Below are positions 47,065 to 59,280 of a stretch of 64,000 nucleotides of DNA, piece by piece. Both the position numbers and the translations under genes were made by a program. The stretch comes from Siphonodentalium dalli (taxonomy: Eukaryota > Mollusca > Scaphopoda > Gadilida > Siphonodentaliidae), in assembly GCA_032622095.1 (NCBI GenBank), contig CP136061.1, positions 11,299,287-11,363,286 on the forward strand, in the 5' to 3' direction. Below the pieces are notes generated by a model. It saw only the letters and a list, made by a program, of their open reading frames with translations. It ran no database searches and was not told where the DNA came from. The first letter of the stretch is position 1, and the number at the start of each line of letters is the position of its first letter.

Positions 47065-47202
47065 GTTTTATGGTTTATGGCAATTATGCCAAAGGGGATG
47101 TCAGGAATGATAACTTATTGGCAAGGTCCGCAAGCACCACACCGACACACCGAGCAGGCAGATAAAAACCCGCGTGATGCATCGACTGGTAACCGGAAGG
47201 CG
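47065..47202. repeat. 138-bp direct repeat, left copy
   Basis: It starts GTTTTATGGTTTATGGCAAT and ends CTGGTAACCGGAAGGCG, and is identical over all 138 bases to 50272-50409. It abuts satellite block A directly. It contains a TGGCA-ATTA-TGCCA hairpin and GATGCATC. On the minus strand it would end in ...GCCATAAACCATAAAAC, a style of short 3' tail found on some LINE/SINE families, so a retroposon tail is one possible origin. No short terminal TG...CA and no target duplication were found to support a true LTR. Confidence 0.95.
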
Positions 47203-47353
47203 TGAACCCACGGCTATCTAAAAGTCAACAAAAACAGTTAGGATAGTAGAACGGTTGATTATTCACCGGTTATGTGAAGTTTTAATTATGCGATAATAGT
47301 ATAAGGCACATACATGTATATATTGAGTATACAGAGAAGTTACACACCCATAG

Positions 47354-47520
47354 TTACACAAATATAGATACAGGTCATCGTAGCATGCATTGTATGAGTA
47401 TATATACCTGTAGTTCCCGATAAATATAGTTAAAGGTCATCGTAGTGTGCATTGGATGAGAATATATACATGTAGCTCCCGATAAATATAGTTAAAGGTC
47501 ATCGTAGTATATTAGATATG
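47354..47520. repeat. 62-bp tandem repeat, about three copies
   Basis: CCCGATAAATATAGTTAAAG at 47416 and 47478 are 62 bases apart, each followed by GTCATCGTAGT and ATGAG(A/T)ATATATAC. A diverged first copy starts near 47354, and weaker echoes (AGTTGAAGGTTATCGT, GTTAAGGGTTATCG) occur at 47740 and 47790. Confidence 0.8.
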
Positions 47521-48417
47521 GATATTGTTTGCAAATTCCCAAATATATGTTTATGACGTATATTACCACATTTCCATCCATAGTTATGATGCATAGTAAC
47601 CCTCCCCATTTATGTATGATGTATACGACGCACATCTTACAGTTATAATGTATATCACTCCTTTCCCATTTCATAGTTAAGTTCTATGCCAACATGTTAA
47701 CGTGTATGTCAGATATGATAATTTGGGCAAACTATATATAGTTGAAGGTTATCGTCTCTTATTGGACGAGCAGTTACTCATAATATCGTTAAGGGTTATC
47801 GTTGCCCATAGGATGAAAATTGTTAGTAAATTCATAAATATATGGATAGAGTTAAATGGTTTCCATAGATGCATACTTACAGCAACAGTTTATCGCTGTC
47901 AGATATTATATATTTTGATTTTATAAACCTTATTATAAATGGCACACCTTTTCTGGTGGTATGTTTATGTATATGTTTATTGTTATGCAGTGTTTGACTA
48001 TCAGTATATCCTGATGGTTTTGGAGGAAAAATAATTAACCAATTTTGGAAAATGTTTACTAAGACCATGTCCAAAAGATAGCATTTAAAAAGTTGGGATC
48101 GAAAAAACTATACCAGCAAAGAGTTCTCAAGAGCATAACTCTGGTATAACAGACATCAAATACAGCCTGTTTGTGTGATAGGTTTCGGCCCTTAATGCTC
48201 GACCTAATTGGTCACCAGAGAGGGGCCGTATAGAACAAATTACCATTCTATACCTCCAGCTGGAAAAATGTGGCCAAATTTCCCTCTCCATCAAAATACA
48301 TGACGTCAAACTAGATAAAAAATCCGCGCGAACGAGAGTCTCTCATACCGGTAAACACGAGTCCGTTAATTGTTTAGATTTTACACGATATATTAACACG
48401 AGATTCGTGTGATGAAC

Positions 48418-49885
48418 GAGGCGCGTTCACGTGGTTGTAGGGAAATCATACATGGGGGGAGTTGTGTTTATATTTTATAACAAATCAATTTCATGCGATA
48501 ATGTACGCTATAACTGAAAAGCTATGTTACCTTTTTATAAGAATATAGGTCAGAGTCCTCATATGTGGTCCCTCACGTAATATATGATTGCCCGTGCGGC
48601 ATATATGCCTGATTTTAGAAAACACTACATATGTCATGGTACTGAATACAAATGTGTAGTCTACCCCAAGATGGCTGTCACAGCTCTGAAGTACCAGACG
48701 TTACAGAAACACGTCACAACCACGCGCTCCGGTATGACGTACTTACCAGTGACGTCACAAGTCAGGTGCGTGCAACAATTATTTAAAGGGATATATATCG
48801 GATGCGTTTTATTTACAAACTAAGTTGTAGATTTCAGAAAATAATTTCGTTGTATGTAACCAACTGTCATGTTGGTGTGTGCATAATATATATTAATTCC
48901 AAGATAGATTATGGTGAATGGTTCCGAGCTGAGAGCATTACATTAAGTTGGTGTGAGCTCTTTTGAAGAGCGTAGTTGCATGAGCATGTACTAGTACTAG
49001 TAAGTGGCTAATAACCATACCTTTGAAGAGTATTCATACTATTGTAAAAAATATCGTAAATGGGTATCTAAAATGGACGTGTCCATCGCGAAATTAATGA
49101 TTATAACAACGAGGCGCGTTCACGTGGTGTTAGCGAAATCCTAAGGTGGAGTTGCGTTTATATTATTATAAAAATTCAATATCATGCATCAATATATGCT
49201 ATCCCCTAAAAGTCACGGAAACAAATTCGTTTTATATAACCAACTGTAATGTTGGGGTGTGGATATTATATCTTAATTCCAAGATAGATTATGTTGAATA
49301 GTTCTGAGCTGGGCCATACCATTAAGTTAGCGTGAGCTCTGTTAAAGAGCGTTGTTGTTTGGATGTGTAAGTGACTCAACATAAAATTTTATAAATTATC
49401 GTAAATGGGTATCAAAAATGGACATGCCTACCGCGAAATTAGTGATTATAACAAAGAGGCGCGTTCGCGTGGTGGTAGGAAAATCCTAAGGGGTGTGATT
49501 ATATCATTATACAAATTTAATTTCATCGCCAATGTGTTCTATAACCTAAAAGCTACGGAAACAAATTCGTGCTATATGACCAACTGTACTACTGGGATGT
49601 GGATGCTACATATTAATTCCAAGATTGATTATGGTGAATGCTTCCGAGCTGCGGCCATTATTTAGGTTAGTATGGGCTCGTATAAAGAGCGTTGTTACTT
49701 GAGCATATAAGTGATTAAAACCATATCATTAAAGAGTATTCATAACATTGTAAAATATTGTAAACAGGTATCAAAATGGACGTGATCATTCCGAAATTAA
49801 TGATTATAACATACCGCTATTACCATTTATAATTGTTATATATGCTAGGAATCAAATTACCTAATATAACCAACTATACTGTTGG
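48418..49885. repeat. About 345-bp tandem repeat, three to four diverged copies
   Basis: GAGGCGCGTTC(A/G)CGTGG anchors lie at 48418, 49111 and 49456, and CCAACTGT-type anchors at 48860, 49240, 49580 and 49870. Shared order within units: GAGGCGCGTT, TTCAAT-rich AT stretch, ACAAATTCGT, ATAACCAACTGT, TTAATTCCAAGAT(A/T)GATTAT, GTGAGCTC-like and AAAGAGCGTTGTT. The first unit is longer because about 290 bp (near 48545-48835) interrupts it. The last is truncated. Confidence 0.8.
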
Positions 49886-50271
49886 AAGTAATGTTAGTCT
49901 ATGTGTCAATTAGCAAAAGTGTAATAATAATGAACTCAGTGCCACCATCTGTGATATATGTAGGTATACATGTATATATACATATTTAACACGTGCAATC
50001 AATAAGTTTTGTAACTAGTTTAGTAACTAGTAATTTTTTGCAACCATGTACATGCCATCGGTACCTGTATCGCACTAATGCCAATATGGCCGATCTAAAG
50101 TACATAACGTCATGAAGATCAACAAATGAACGGGTACTTAAAATAAGAACGAGTCTGTCTATTAACTAAAGGTATAATAAACTGAATATAACAAGAGTGT
50201 GAAATTAAGTCGTCAAACGTTTAAAAACGAATGTTGCGTGTTGCCAAAAGCCTCACCGACGGATAGTATAT

Positions 50272-50409
50272 GTTTTATGGTTTATGGCAATTATGCCAAA
50301 GGGGATGTCAGGAATGATAACTTATTGGCAAGGTCCGCAAGCACCACACCGACACACCGAGCAGGCAGATAAAAACCCGCGTGATGCATCGACTGGTAAC
50401 CGGAAGGCG
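50272..50409. repeat. 138-bp direct repeat, right copy
   Basis: Identical to 47065-47202. It is followed after one A by GGTGAGGTACCGGT, so satellite block B resumes at monomer position 52. Relative to where block A stopped (position 17 of a monomer), 22 bp of satellite phase is present on both sides. Confidence 0.95.
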
Positions 50410-51729
50410 AGGTGAGGTACCGGTGAGTGTTTCTGTATTCCGCATTGTTCATGCCTGTATCGATGTGGTGAGGTACCGGTGGGTGTTTCTGTATTCTGCA
50501 TTGTTCATGTCTGTATCGTTGTGGTGAGGTACCGGTTGGTGTTTCTGTATTCTGCATTGTTCATGCCTGTATCGTTGTGGTGAGGTACCGGTGGGTGTTT
50601 CTGTATTCTGCATTGTTCATGCCTGTATCGTTGTGGTGAGGTACCGGTGGGTATTTCTGTATTCTGCATTGTTCATGTCTGTATCGTTGTGGTGAGGTAC
50701 CGGTGGATGTTTCTGTATTCTGCATTGTTCATGCCTGTATCGTTGTAGTGAGGTACCGGTGGGTGTTTCTGTATTCTGCATTGTGCATGTCTGTATCGAT
50801 GTGGTGAGGTACCGGTGGGTGTTTCTGTATTCTGCATTGTGCATGTCTGTATCGATGTGGTGAGGTACCGGTGGGTGTTTCTGTATTCTGCATTGTTCAT
50901 GCCTGTATCGTTGTGGTGAGGTACCGGTGGGTGTTTCTGTATTCTGCATTGTTCATGCCTGTATCGTTGTGGTGAGGTACCGGTTGGTGTTTCTGTATTC
51001 TGCATTGTTCATGTCTGTATCGTTGTGGTGAGGTACCGGTGGATGTTTCTGTATTCTGCATTGTGCATGTCTGTATCGATGTGGTGAGGTACCGGTGGGT
51101 GTTTCTGTATTCTGCATTGTTCATGTCTGTATGGTTGTGGTGAGGTACCGGTGTGTGTTTCTGTATTCTGCATTGTTCATGCCTGTATCGTTGTGGTGAG
51201 GTACCGGTGGGTGTTTCTGTATTCTGCATTGTTCATGCCTGTATCGTTGTGGTGAGGTACCGGTGTGTATTTCTGTATTCTGCATTGTTCATGCCTGTAT
51301 CGTTGTGGTGAGGTACCGGTGGGTGTTTCTGTATTCTGCATTGTTCATGCCTGTATCGTTGTAGTGAGGTACCGGTGGGTGTTTCTGTATTCTGCATTGT
51401 TCATGCCTGTATCGTTGTGGTGAGGTACCGGTGGGTGTTTCTGTATTCTGCATTGTTCATGCCTGTATCGTTGTGGTGAGGTACCGGTGTGTATTTCTGT
51501 ATTCTGCATTGTTCATGCCTGTATCGTTGTGGTGAGGTACCGGTTGGTGTTTCTGTATTCTGCATTGTTCATGCCTGTATCGTTGTGGTGAGGTAAGGGT
51601 GTGTATTTCTGTATTCTGCATTGTTCATGCCTGTATCGTTGTGGTGAGGTACCGGTGGGTGTTTCTGTATTCTGCATTGTTCATGCCTGTATCGTTGTGG
51701 TGAGGTACCGGTGGGTGTTTCTGTATGCT

Positions 51730-52400
51730 GCATTGTTCATGCCTGTATCGTTGTGGTGAGGTACCGGTGGGTGTTTCTGTATTCTGCATTGTTTATGCCT
51801 GTATCGTTGTGGTGGGGTACCGGTGGGTGGTTCTGTATTCTGCATTGTTCATGCCTGTAGCGTTGTGGTGAGGTACCGGTGGGTGTTTCTGTATTCTGCA
51901 TTGTTCATGCCTGTATCGTTGTAGTGAGGTACCGTGGGTGTTTCTGTATTCTGCATTGTTCATGCCTGTATCGTTGTGGTGAGGTACCGGTGGGTGTTTC
52001 TGTATTCTGCATTGTTCATGCCTGTATCGTTGTGGTGAGGTACCGGTGGGTGTTTCTGTATGCTGCATTGTTCATGCCTGTATCGTTGTGGTGAGGTACC
52101 GGTGGGTGTTTCTGTATTCTGCATTGTTTATGCCTGTATCGTTGTGGTGGGGTACCGGTGGGTGTTTCTGTATTCTGCATTGTTCATGCCTGTAGCGTTG
52201 TGGTGAGGTACCGGTGGGTGTTTCTGTATTCTGCATTGTTCATGCCTGTATCGTTGTAGTGAGGTACCGTGGGTGTTTCTGTATTCTGCATTGTTCATGC
52301 CTGTATCGTTGTGGTGAGGTACCGGTGGGTGTTTCTGTATTCTGCAGTGTTCATGACTGTATCGTTGTGGTGAGGTACCGGTGGGTGTTTCTGTATTCTG
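51730..52400. repeat. 335-bp six-monomer higher-order repeat, two copies
   Basis: The sequence of variants TTTATGCCTG, GTGGGGTACC, CCTGTAGCGTTG, GTTGTAGTGAG and the one-base-deleted ACCGTGGGTG recurs 335 bp apart (ACCGTGGGTG at 51931 and 52266). 335 is 6 x 56 minus 1, so the copied block carries the deletion. Small differences follow (for example TGCAGTGTTCATGACTG near 52343). Confidence 0.88.
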
Positions 52401-55400
52401 CATTGTTCATGCCTGTATCGATGTGGCGAGGTACCGGTGGGTGTTTCTGTATTCTGCATTGTTCATGCCTGTATCGTTGTGGTGAGGTACCGGTTGGTGT
52501 TTCTGTATTCTGCATTGTTCATGCCTGTATCGTTGTGGTGAGGTACCGGTGGGTGTTTCTGTATTCTACATTGTTCATGCCTGTATCGTTGTGGTGAGGT
52601 ACCGGTAGGTGTTTCTGTATTCTGAATTGTTCATGCCTGTATCGTTGTGGTGAGGTACCGGTGGGTATTTCTGTATTCTACATTGTTCATGCCTGTATCG
52701 TTGTGGTGAGGTACCGGTGGGTGTTTCTGTATTCTGCATTGTTCATGCCTGTATCGTTGTGGTGAGGTACCGGTGTGTGTTTCTGTATTCTGCATTGTTC
52801 ATGCCTGTATCGATGTGGTGAGGTACCGGTGGGTGTTTATGTATTCTGCATTGTTCATGCCTGTATCGTTGTGGTGAGGTACCGGTGTGTGTTTCTGTAT
52901 TCTGCATTGTTCATGCCTGTATCGTTGTGGTGAGGTACCGGTGGGTGTTTCTGTATTCTGCATTGTTCATGCCTGTATCGTTGTGGTGAGGTACCGGTGG
53001 GTATTTCTGTATTCTGCATTGTTCATGCCTGTATCGTTGTGGTGAGGTACCGGTGGGTGTTTCTGTATTCTACATTGTTCATGCTTGTATCGATGTGGTG
53101 AGGTACCGGTGGGTGTTTCTGTATTCTGCATTGTTCATGCCTGTATCGATGTGGTGGGGTACCGGTGGGTGTTTCTGTATTCTACATTGTTCATGCTTGT
53201 ATCGTTGTGGTGAGGTACCGGTGGGTGTTTCTGTATTCTACATTGTTCATGCTTGTATCGATGTGGTGAGGTACCGGTGGGTGTTTCTGTATTCTACATT
53301 GTTCATGCCTGTATCGTTGTGGTGAGGTACCGGTGGGTGTTTCTGTATTCTACATTGTTCATGCTTGTATCGATGTGGTGAGGTACCGGTGGGTGTTTCT
53401 GTATTCTGCATTGTTCATGCCTGTATCGTTGTGGTGGGGTACCGGTGGGTGTTTCTGTATTCTGCATTGTTCATGCCTGTATCGTTGTGGTGAGGTACCG
53501 GTGGGTATTTCTGTATTCTGCATTGTTCATGCCTGTATCGTTGTGGTGAGGTACCGGTTGGTGTTTCTGTATTCCGCATTGTTCATGCCTGTATCGTTGT
53601 GGTGAGGTACCGGTGTGTGTTTCTGTATTCCGCATTGTTCATGCCTGTATCGTTGTGGTGAGGTACGGGTTGGTGTTTCTGTATTCTGCATTGTTCATGC
53701 CTGTATCGTTGTGGTGAGGTACCGGTGGGTGTTTCTGTATTCTGCATTGTTCATGCCTGTATCGTTGTGGTGAGGTACCGGTGGGTGTTTCTGTATTCTG
53801 CATTGTTTATGTCTGTATCGTTGTGGTGAGGTACCGGTGTGTGTTTCTGTATTCTGCATTGTTCATGCCTGTATCGTTGTGGTGAGGTACCGGTGGGTGT
53901 TTCTGTATTCTGCATTGTTCATGCCTGTATCGTTGTGGTGAGGTACCGGTGGGTGTTTCTGTATTCTGCATTGTTCATGCCTGTATCGTTGTGGTGAGGT
54001 ACCGGTGGGTGTTTCTGTATTCCGCATTGTTCATGCCTGTATCGTTGTTGTGAGGTACCGGTGGGTATTTCTGTATTCCGCATTGTTCATGCCTGTATCG
54101 TTGTGGTGAGGTACCGGTGGGTGTTTCTGTATTCTGCATTGTTCATGCCTGTATCGTTGTGGTGAGGTACCGGTGGGTGTTTCTGTATTCTGCATTGTTC
54201 ATGCCTGTATCGTTGTGGTGAGGTACCGGTGTGTGTTTCTGTATTCTGCATTGTTCATGCCTGTATCGTTGTGGTGAGGTACCGGTGGGTGTTTCTGTAT
54301 TCTGCATTGTTCATGCCTGTATCGTTGTGGTGAGGTACCGGTTGGTGTTTATGTATTCTGCATTGTTCATGCCTGTATCGTTGTGGTGAGGTACCGGTGG
54401 GTGTTTCTGTATTCTGCATTGTTCATGTCTGTATCGTTGTGGTGAGGTACCGGTTGGTGTTTCTGTATTCTGCATTGTTCATGTCTGTATCGTTGTGGTG
54501 AGGTACCGGTGGGTGTTTCTGTATTCTGCATTGTCCATGCCTGTATCGTTGTGGTGAGGTACCGGTGGGTGTTTCTGTATTCTGCATTGTTCATGTCTGT
54601 ATCGTTGTGGTGAGGTACCGGTTGGTGTTTCTGTATTCTGCATTGTTCATGCCTGTATCGTTGTGGTGAGGTACCGGTGGGTGTTTCTGTATTCTGCATT
54701 GTTCATGCCTGTATCGTTGTGGTGAGGTACCGGTGGGTGTTTCTGTATTCTGCATTGTTCATGCCTGTATCGTTGTGGTGAGGTACCGGTGTGTATTTCT
54801 GTATTCTGCATTGTTCCTGTAACGTTGTGGTGAGGTACCGGTGGGTGTTTCTGTGTTCTGCATTGTTCATGCCTGTATCGTTGTGGTGAGGTACCGGTGT
54901 GTGTTTCTGTATTCTGCATTGTTCATGCCTGTATCGTTGTGGTGAGGTACCGGTGTGTGTTTCTGTATTCCGCATTGTTCATGCCTGTATCGATGTGGTG
55001 AGGTACCGGTGGGTGTTTCTGTATTCTGCATTGTTCATGCGTGTATCGTTGTGGTGAGGTACCGATGGGTGTTTCTGTATTCTGCATTGTTCATGTCTGT
55101 ATCGTTGTGGTGAGGTACCGGTGTGTGTTTCTGTATTCTGCATTGTTCATGCCTGTATCGTTGTGGTGAGGTACCGGTGGGTGTTTCTGTATTCTGCATT
55201 GTTCATGCCTGTATCGTTGTGGTGAGGTACCGGTGGGTGTTTCTGTATTCTGCATTGTTCATGTCTGTATCGTTGTGGTGAGGTACCGGTGGGTGTTTCT
55301 GTATTCTGCATTGTTCATGCCTGTATCGATGTGGTGAGGTACCGGTGGGTGTTTATGTATTCTGCATTGTTCATGCCTGTATCGTTGTGGTGAGGTACCG

Positions 55401-57090
55401 GTGGGTGTTTCTGTATTCTGCATTGTTCATGCCTGTATCGTTGTGGTGAGGTACCGGTGTGTATTTCTGTATTCTGCATTGTTCATGCCTGTATCGTTGT
55501 GGTGAGGTACCGGTGGGTGTTTCTGTATTCTGCATTGTTCATGCCTGTATCGTTGTGGTGAGGTACCGGTGGGTGTTTCTGTATTCTGCATTGTTCATGC
55601 CTGTATCGGTGTGGTGAGGTACCGGTGGGTGTTTCTGTATTCTGCATTGTTCATGCCTGTATCGATGTGGTGAGGTACCGGTGGGTGTTTCTGTATTCTG
55701 CATTGTTCATGCCTGTATCGTTGTGGTGAGGTACCGGTGGGTGTTTCTGTATTCTGCATTGTTCATGCATGTATCGTTGTGGTGAGGTACCGGTGGGTGT
55801 TTCTGTATTCTGCATTGTTCATGTCTGTATCGTTGTGGTGAGGTACCGGTGGGTGTTTCTGTATTCTGCATTGTTCATGCCTGTATCGTTGTGGTGAGGT
55901 ACGGGTGGGTGTTTCTGTATTCTGCATTGTTCATGTCTGTATCGTTGTGGTGAGGTACCGGTGGGTGTTTCTGTATTCTGCATTGTTCATGCCTGTATCG
56001 TTGTGGTGAGGTACCGGTGTGTATTTCTGTATTCTGCATTGTTCATGCATGTATCGATGTGGTGAGGTACCGGTGTGTGTTTCTGTATTCTGCATTGTTC
56101 ATGCCTGTATCGTTGTGGTGAGGTACCGGTGGGTGTTTCTGTATTCCGCATTGTTCATGCCTGTATCGTTGTGGTGAGGTACCGGTTGGTGTTTCTGTAT
56201 TCTGCATTGTTCATGCCTGTATCGTTGTGGTGAGGTACCGGTGGGTGTTTCTGTATTTTGCATTGTTCATGCATGTATCGTTGTGGTGAGGTACCGGTTG
56301 GTGTTTCTGTATTCTACATTGTTCATGTCTGTATCGTTGTGGTGAGGTACCGGCGGGTGTTTCTGTATTCTGCATTGTTCATGCCTGTATCGTTGTGGTG
56401 AGGTTCCGGTGGGTATTTCTGTATTCTGCATTGTTCATGCCTGTATCGTTGTGGTGAGGTACCGGTGGGTGTTTCTGTATTCTGCATTGTTCATGCCTGT
56501 ATCGTTGTGGTGAAGTACCGGTGGATGTTTATGTATTCTGCATTGTTCATGCCTGTATCGTTGTGGTGAAGTACCGGTGAGTGTTTCTGTATTCTGCATT
56601 GTTCCTGTATCGTTGTGGTGAGGTACCGGTGTGTGTTTCTGTATTCTGCATTGTTCATGCCTGTATCGTTGTGGTGAGGTACCGGTTGGTGTTTCTGTAT
56701 TCTGCATTGTTCATGCCTGTATCGTTGTGGTGAGGTACCGGTGGGTGTTTCTGTATTCTGCATTGTTCATGCCTGTATCGTTGTGGTGAGGTACCGGTAG
56801 GTGTTTCTGTATTCTGCATTGTTCATGCCTGTATCGTTGTGGTGAGGTACCGGTGGGTGTTTCTGTATTCTGCATTGTTCATGCCTGTATCGTTGTGGTG
56901 AGGTACCGGTTTGTGTTTCTGTATTCTGCATTGTTCATGCCTGTATCGTTGTGGTGAGGTACCGGTTGGTGTTTCTGTATTCTGCATTGTTCATGCCTGT
57001 ATCGTTGTGGTGAGGTACCGGTGGGTGTTTCTGTATTCTGCATTGTTCATGCCTGTATCGTTGTGGTGAGGTACCGGTGGGTGTTTCTGT

Positions 57091-57600
57091 ATGCTGCATT
57101 GTTCATGCCTGTATCGTTGTGGTGAGGTACCGGTGGGTGTTTCTGTATTCTGCATTGTTCATGCCTGTATCGTTGTGGTGAGGTACCGGTAGGTGTTTCT
57201 GTATTCTGCATTGTTCATGTCTGTATCGTTGTGGTGAGGTACCGGTGGGTGTTTCTGTATTCTGCATTGTTCATGCCTGTATCGTTGTGGTGAGGTACCG
57301 GTGGGTGTTTCTGTATGCTGCATTGTTCATGCCTGTATCGTTGTGGTGAGGTACCGGTGGGTGTTTCTGTATTCTGCATTGTTCATGCCTGTATCGTTGT
57401 GGTGAGGTACCGGTAGGTGTTTCTGTATTCTGCATTGTTCATGTCTGTATCGTTGTGGTGAGGTACCGGTGGGTGTTTCTGTATTCTGCATTGTTCATGC
57501 CTGTATCGTTGTGGTGAGGTACCGGTGGGTGTTTCTGTATGCTGCATTGTTCATGCCTGTATCGTTGTGGTGAGGTACCGGTGGGTGTTTCTGTATACTA
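57091..57600. repeat. 224-bp four-monomer higher-order repeat, about two and a half copies
   Basis: ATGCTGCATTG variants begin at 57091, 57315 and 57539, exactly 224 bp apart. Between them the GGTAGGTG plus GTCTGTATCG combination recurs (57191 and 57415). Confidence 0.88.
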
Positions 57601-58969
57601 CATTGTTCATGCCTGTATCGTTGTGGTGAGGTACCGGTGGGTGTTTCTGTGTTCTGCATTGTTCATGCCTGTATCGTTGTGGTGAGGTACCGGTTGGTGT
57701 TTCTGTATTCTGCATTGTTCATGCCTGTATCGTTGTGGTGAGGTACCGGTGGGTGTTTCTGTATTCTGCATTGTTCATGCCTGTATCGTTGTGGTGAGGT
57801 ACCGGTGGGTGTTTCTGTATTCTGCATTGTTCATGCCTGTATCGTTGTGGTGAGGTACCGGTGGGTGTTTCTGTATTCTGCATTGTTCATGCCTGTATCG
57901 TTGTGGTGAGGTACCGGTGGGTGTTTCTGTATTCCGCATTGTTCATTCCTGTATCGTTGTGGTGAGGTACCGGTGGGTGTTTCTGTATTCTGCATTGTTC
58001 ATGCCTGTATCGTTGTGGTGAGGTACCGGTGGGTGTTTCTGTATTCTGCATTGTTCATGCCTGTATCGTTGTAGTGAGGTACCGGTGGGTGTTTCTGTAT
58101 TCTGCATTGTTCATGCCTGTATCGTTCTGGTGAGGTACCGGTGGGTGTTTCTGTATTCTGCATTGTTCATGCCTGTATCGTTGTGGTGAGGTACCGGTGG
58201 GTGTTTCTGTATTCTACATTGTTCCTGTATCGTTGTGGTGAGGTACCGGTTGGTGTTTCTGTATTCTGCATTGTTCATGTCTGTATCGTTGTGGTGAGGT
58301 ACCGGTGGGTGTTTATGTATTCTGCATTGTTCATGCCTGTATCGTTGTGGTGAGGTACCGGTGGGTGTTTCTGTATTCTGCATTGTTCATGTCTGTATCG
58401 TTGTGGTGAGGTACCGGTTGGTGTTTCTGTATTCTGCATTGTTCATGCCTGTATCGTTGTGGTGAGGTACCGGTGGGTGTTTCTGTGTTCTGCATTGTTC
58501 ATGCCTGTATCGTTGTGGTGAGGTACCGGTTGGTGTTTCTGTATTCTGCATTGTTCATGCCTGTATCGTTGTGGTGAGGTACCGGTTGGTGTTTCTGTAT
58601 TCTGCATTGTTCATGCCTGTATCGTTGTGGTGAGGTACCGGTTGGTGTTTCTGTATTCTGCGTTGTTCATGCCTGTATCGTTGTGGTGAGGTACCTGTGG
58701 GTGTTTCTGTATTCTGCATTGTTCATGCCTGTATCGTTGTGGTGAGGTACCGGTTGGTGTTTCTGTATTCCGCATTGTTCATGCCTGTATCGTTGTGGTG
58801 AGGTACCGGTGGGTGTTTCTGTATTCTGCATTGTTCATGCCTGTATCGTTGTGGTGAGGTACCGGTGGGTGTTTCTGTATTCTGCATTGTTCATGCCTGT
58901 ATCGTTGTGGTGAGGTACCGGTTGGTGTTTCTGTATTCTACATTGTTCATGCCTGTATCGTTGTGGTGA

Positions 58970-59280
58970 GGTACCGGTGTGTGTTTCTGTATTCCGCATT
59001 GTTCATGCCTGTATCGATGTGGTGAGGTACCGGTGGGTGTTTCTGTATTCTACATTGTTCATGCCTGTATCGTTGTGGTGAGGTACCGGTTGGTGTTTCT
59101 GTATTCTGCATTGTTCATGCCTGTATCGTTGTGGTGAGGTACCGGTTGGTGTTTCTGTATTCTACATTGTTCATGCCTGTATCGTTGTGGTGAGGTACCG
59201 GTGTGTGTTTCTGTATTCCGCATTGTTCATGCCTGTATCGATGTGGTGAGGTACCGGTGGGTGTTTCTGTATTCTACATT
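58970..59280. repeat. Four-monomer higher-order repeat, two copies
   Basis: The combination TGTGTGTTTC, ATTCCGCATT, TCGATGTGG is at 58991 and 59215 (224 bp apart) with TTCTACATTG monomers on either side. The same combination reappears at 60615 and 60895 (280 bp apart), i.e. 25 monomers further on. Confidence 0.8.

Larger units (their letters stand above)
47203..50271. other. Non-satellite spacer between the satellite blocks
   Basis: 3,069 bp of AT-rich sequence with no recognisable gene. ORFs of 60-86 codons on both strands lack motifs. It contains two tandem-repeat families of its own (47354-47520 and 48418-49885). It is bounded by identical 138-bp direct repeats and is the only break I found in the 56-bp satellite. 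Confidence 0.8.

Noticed and set aside
47065-50409. LTR retrotransposon
   Set aside because: The 138-bp repeats lack TG...CA ends, and the interior shows no gag, protease or reverse transcriptase coding, primer-binding site or polypurine tract that I could recognise. No short target duplication is visible.
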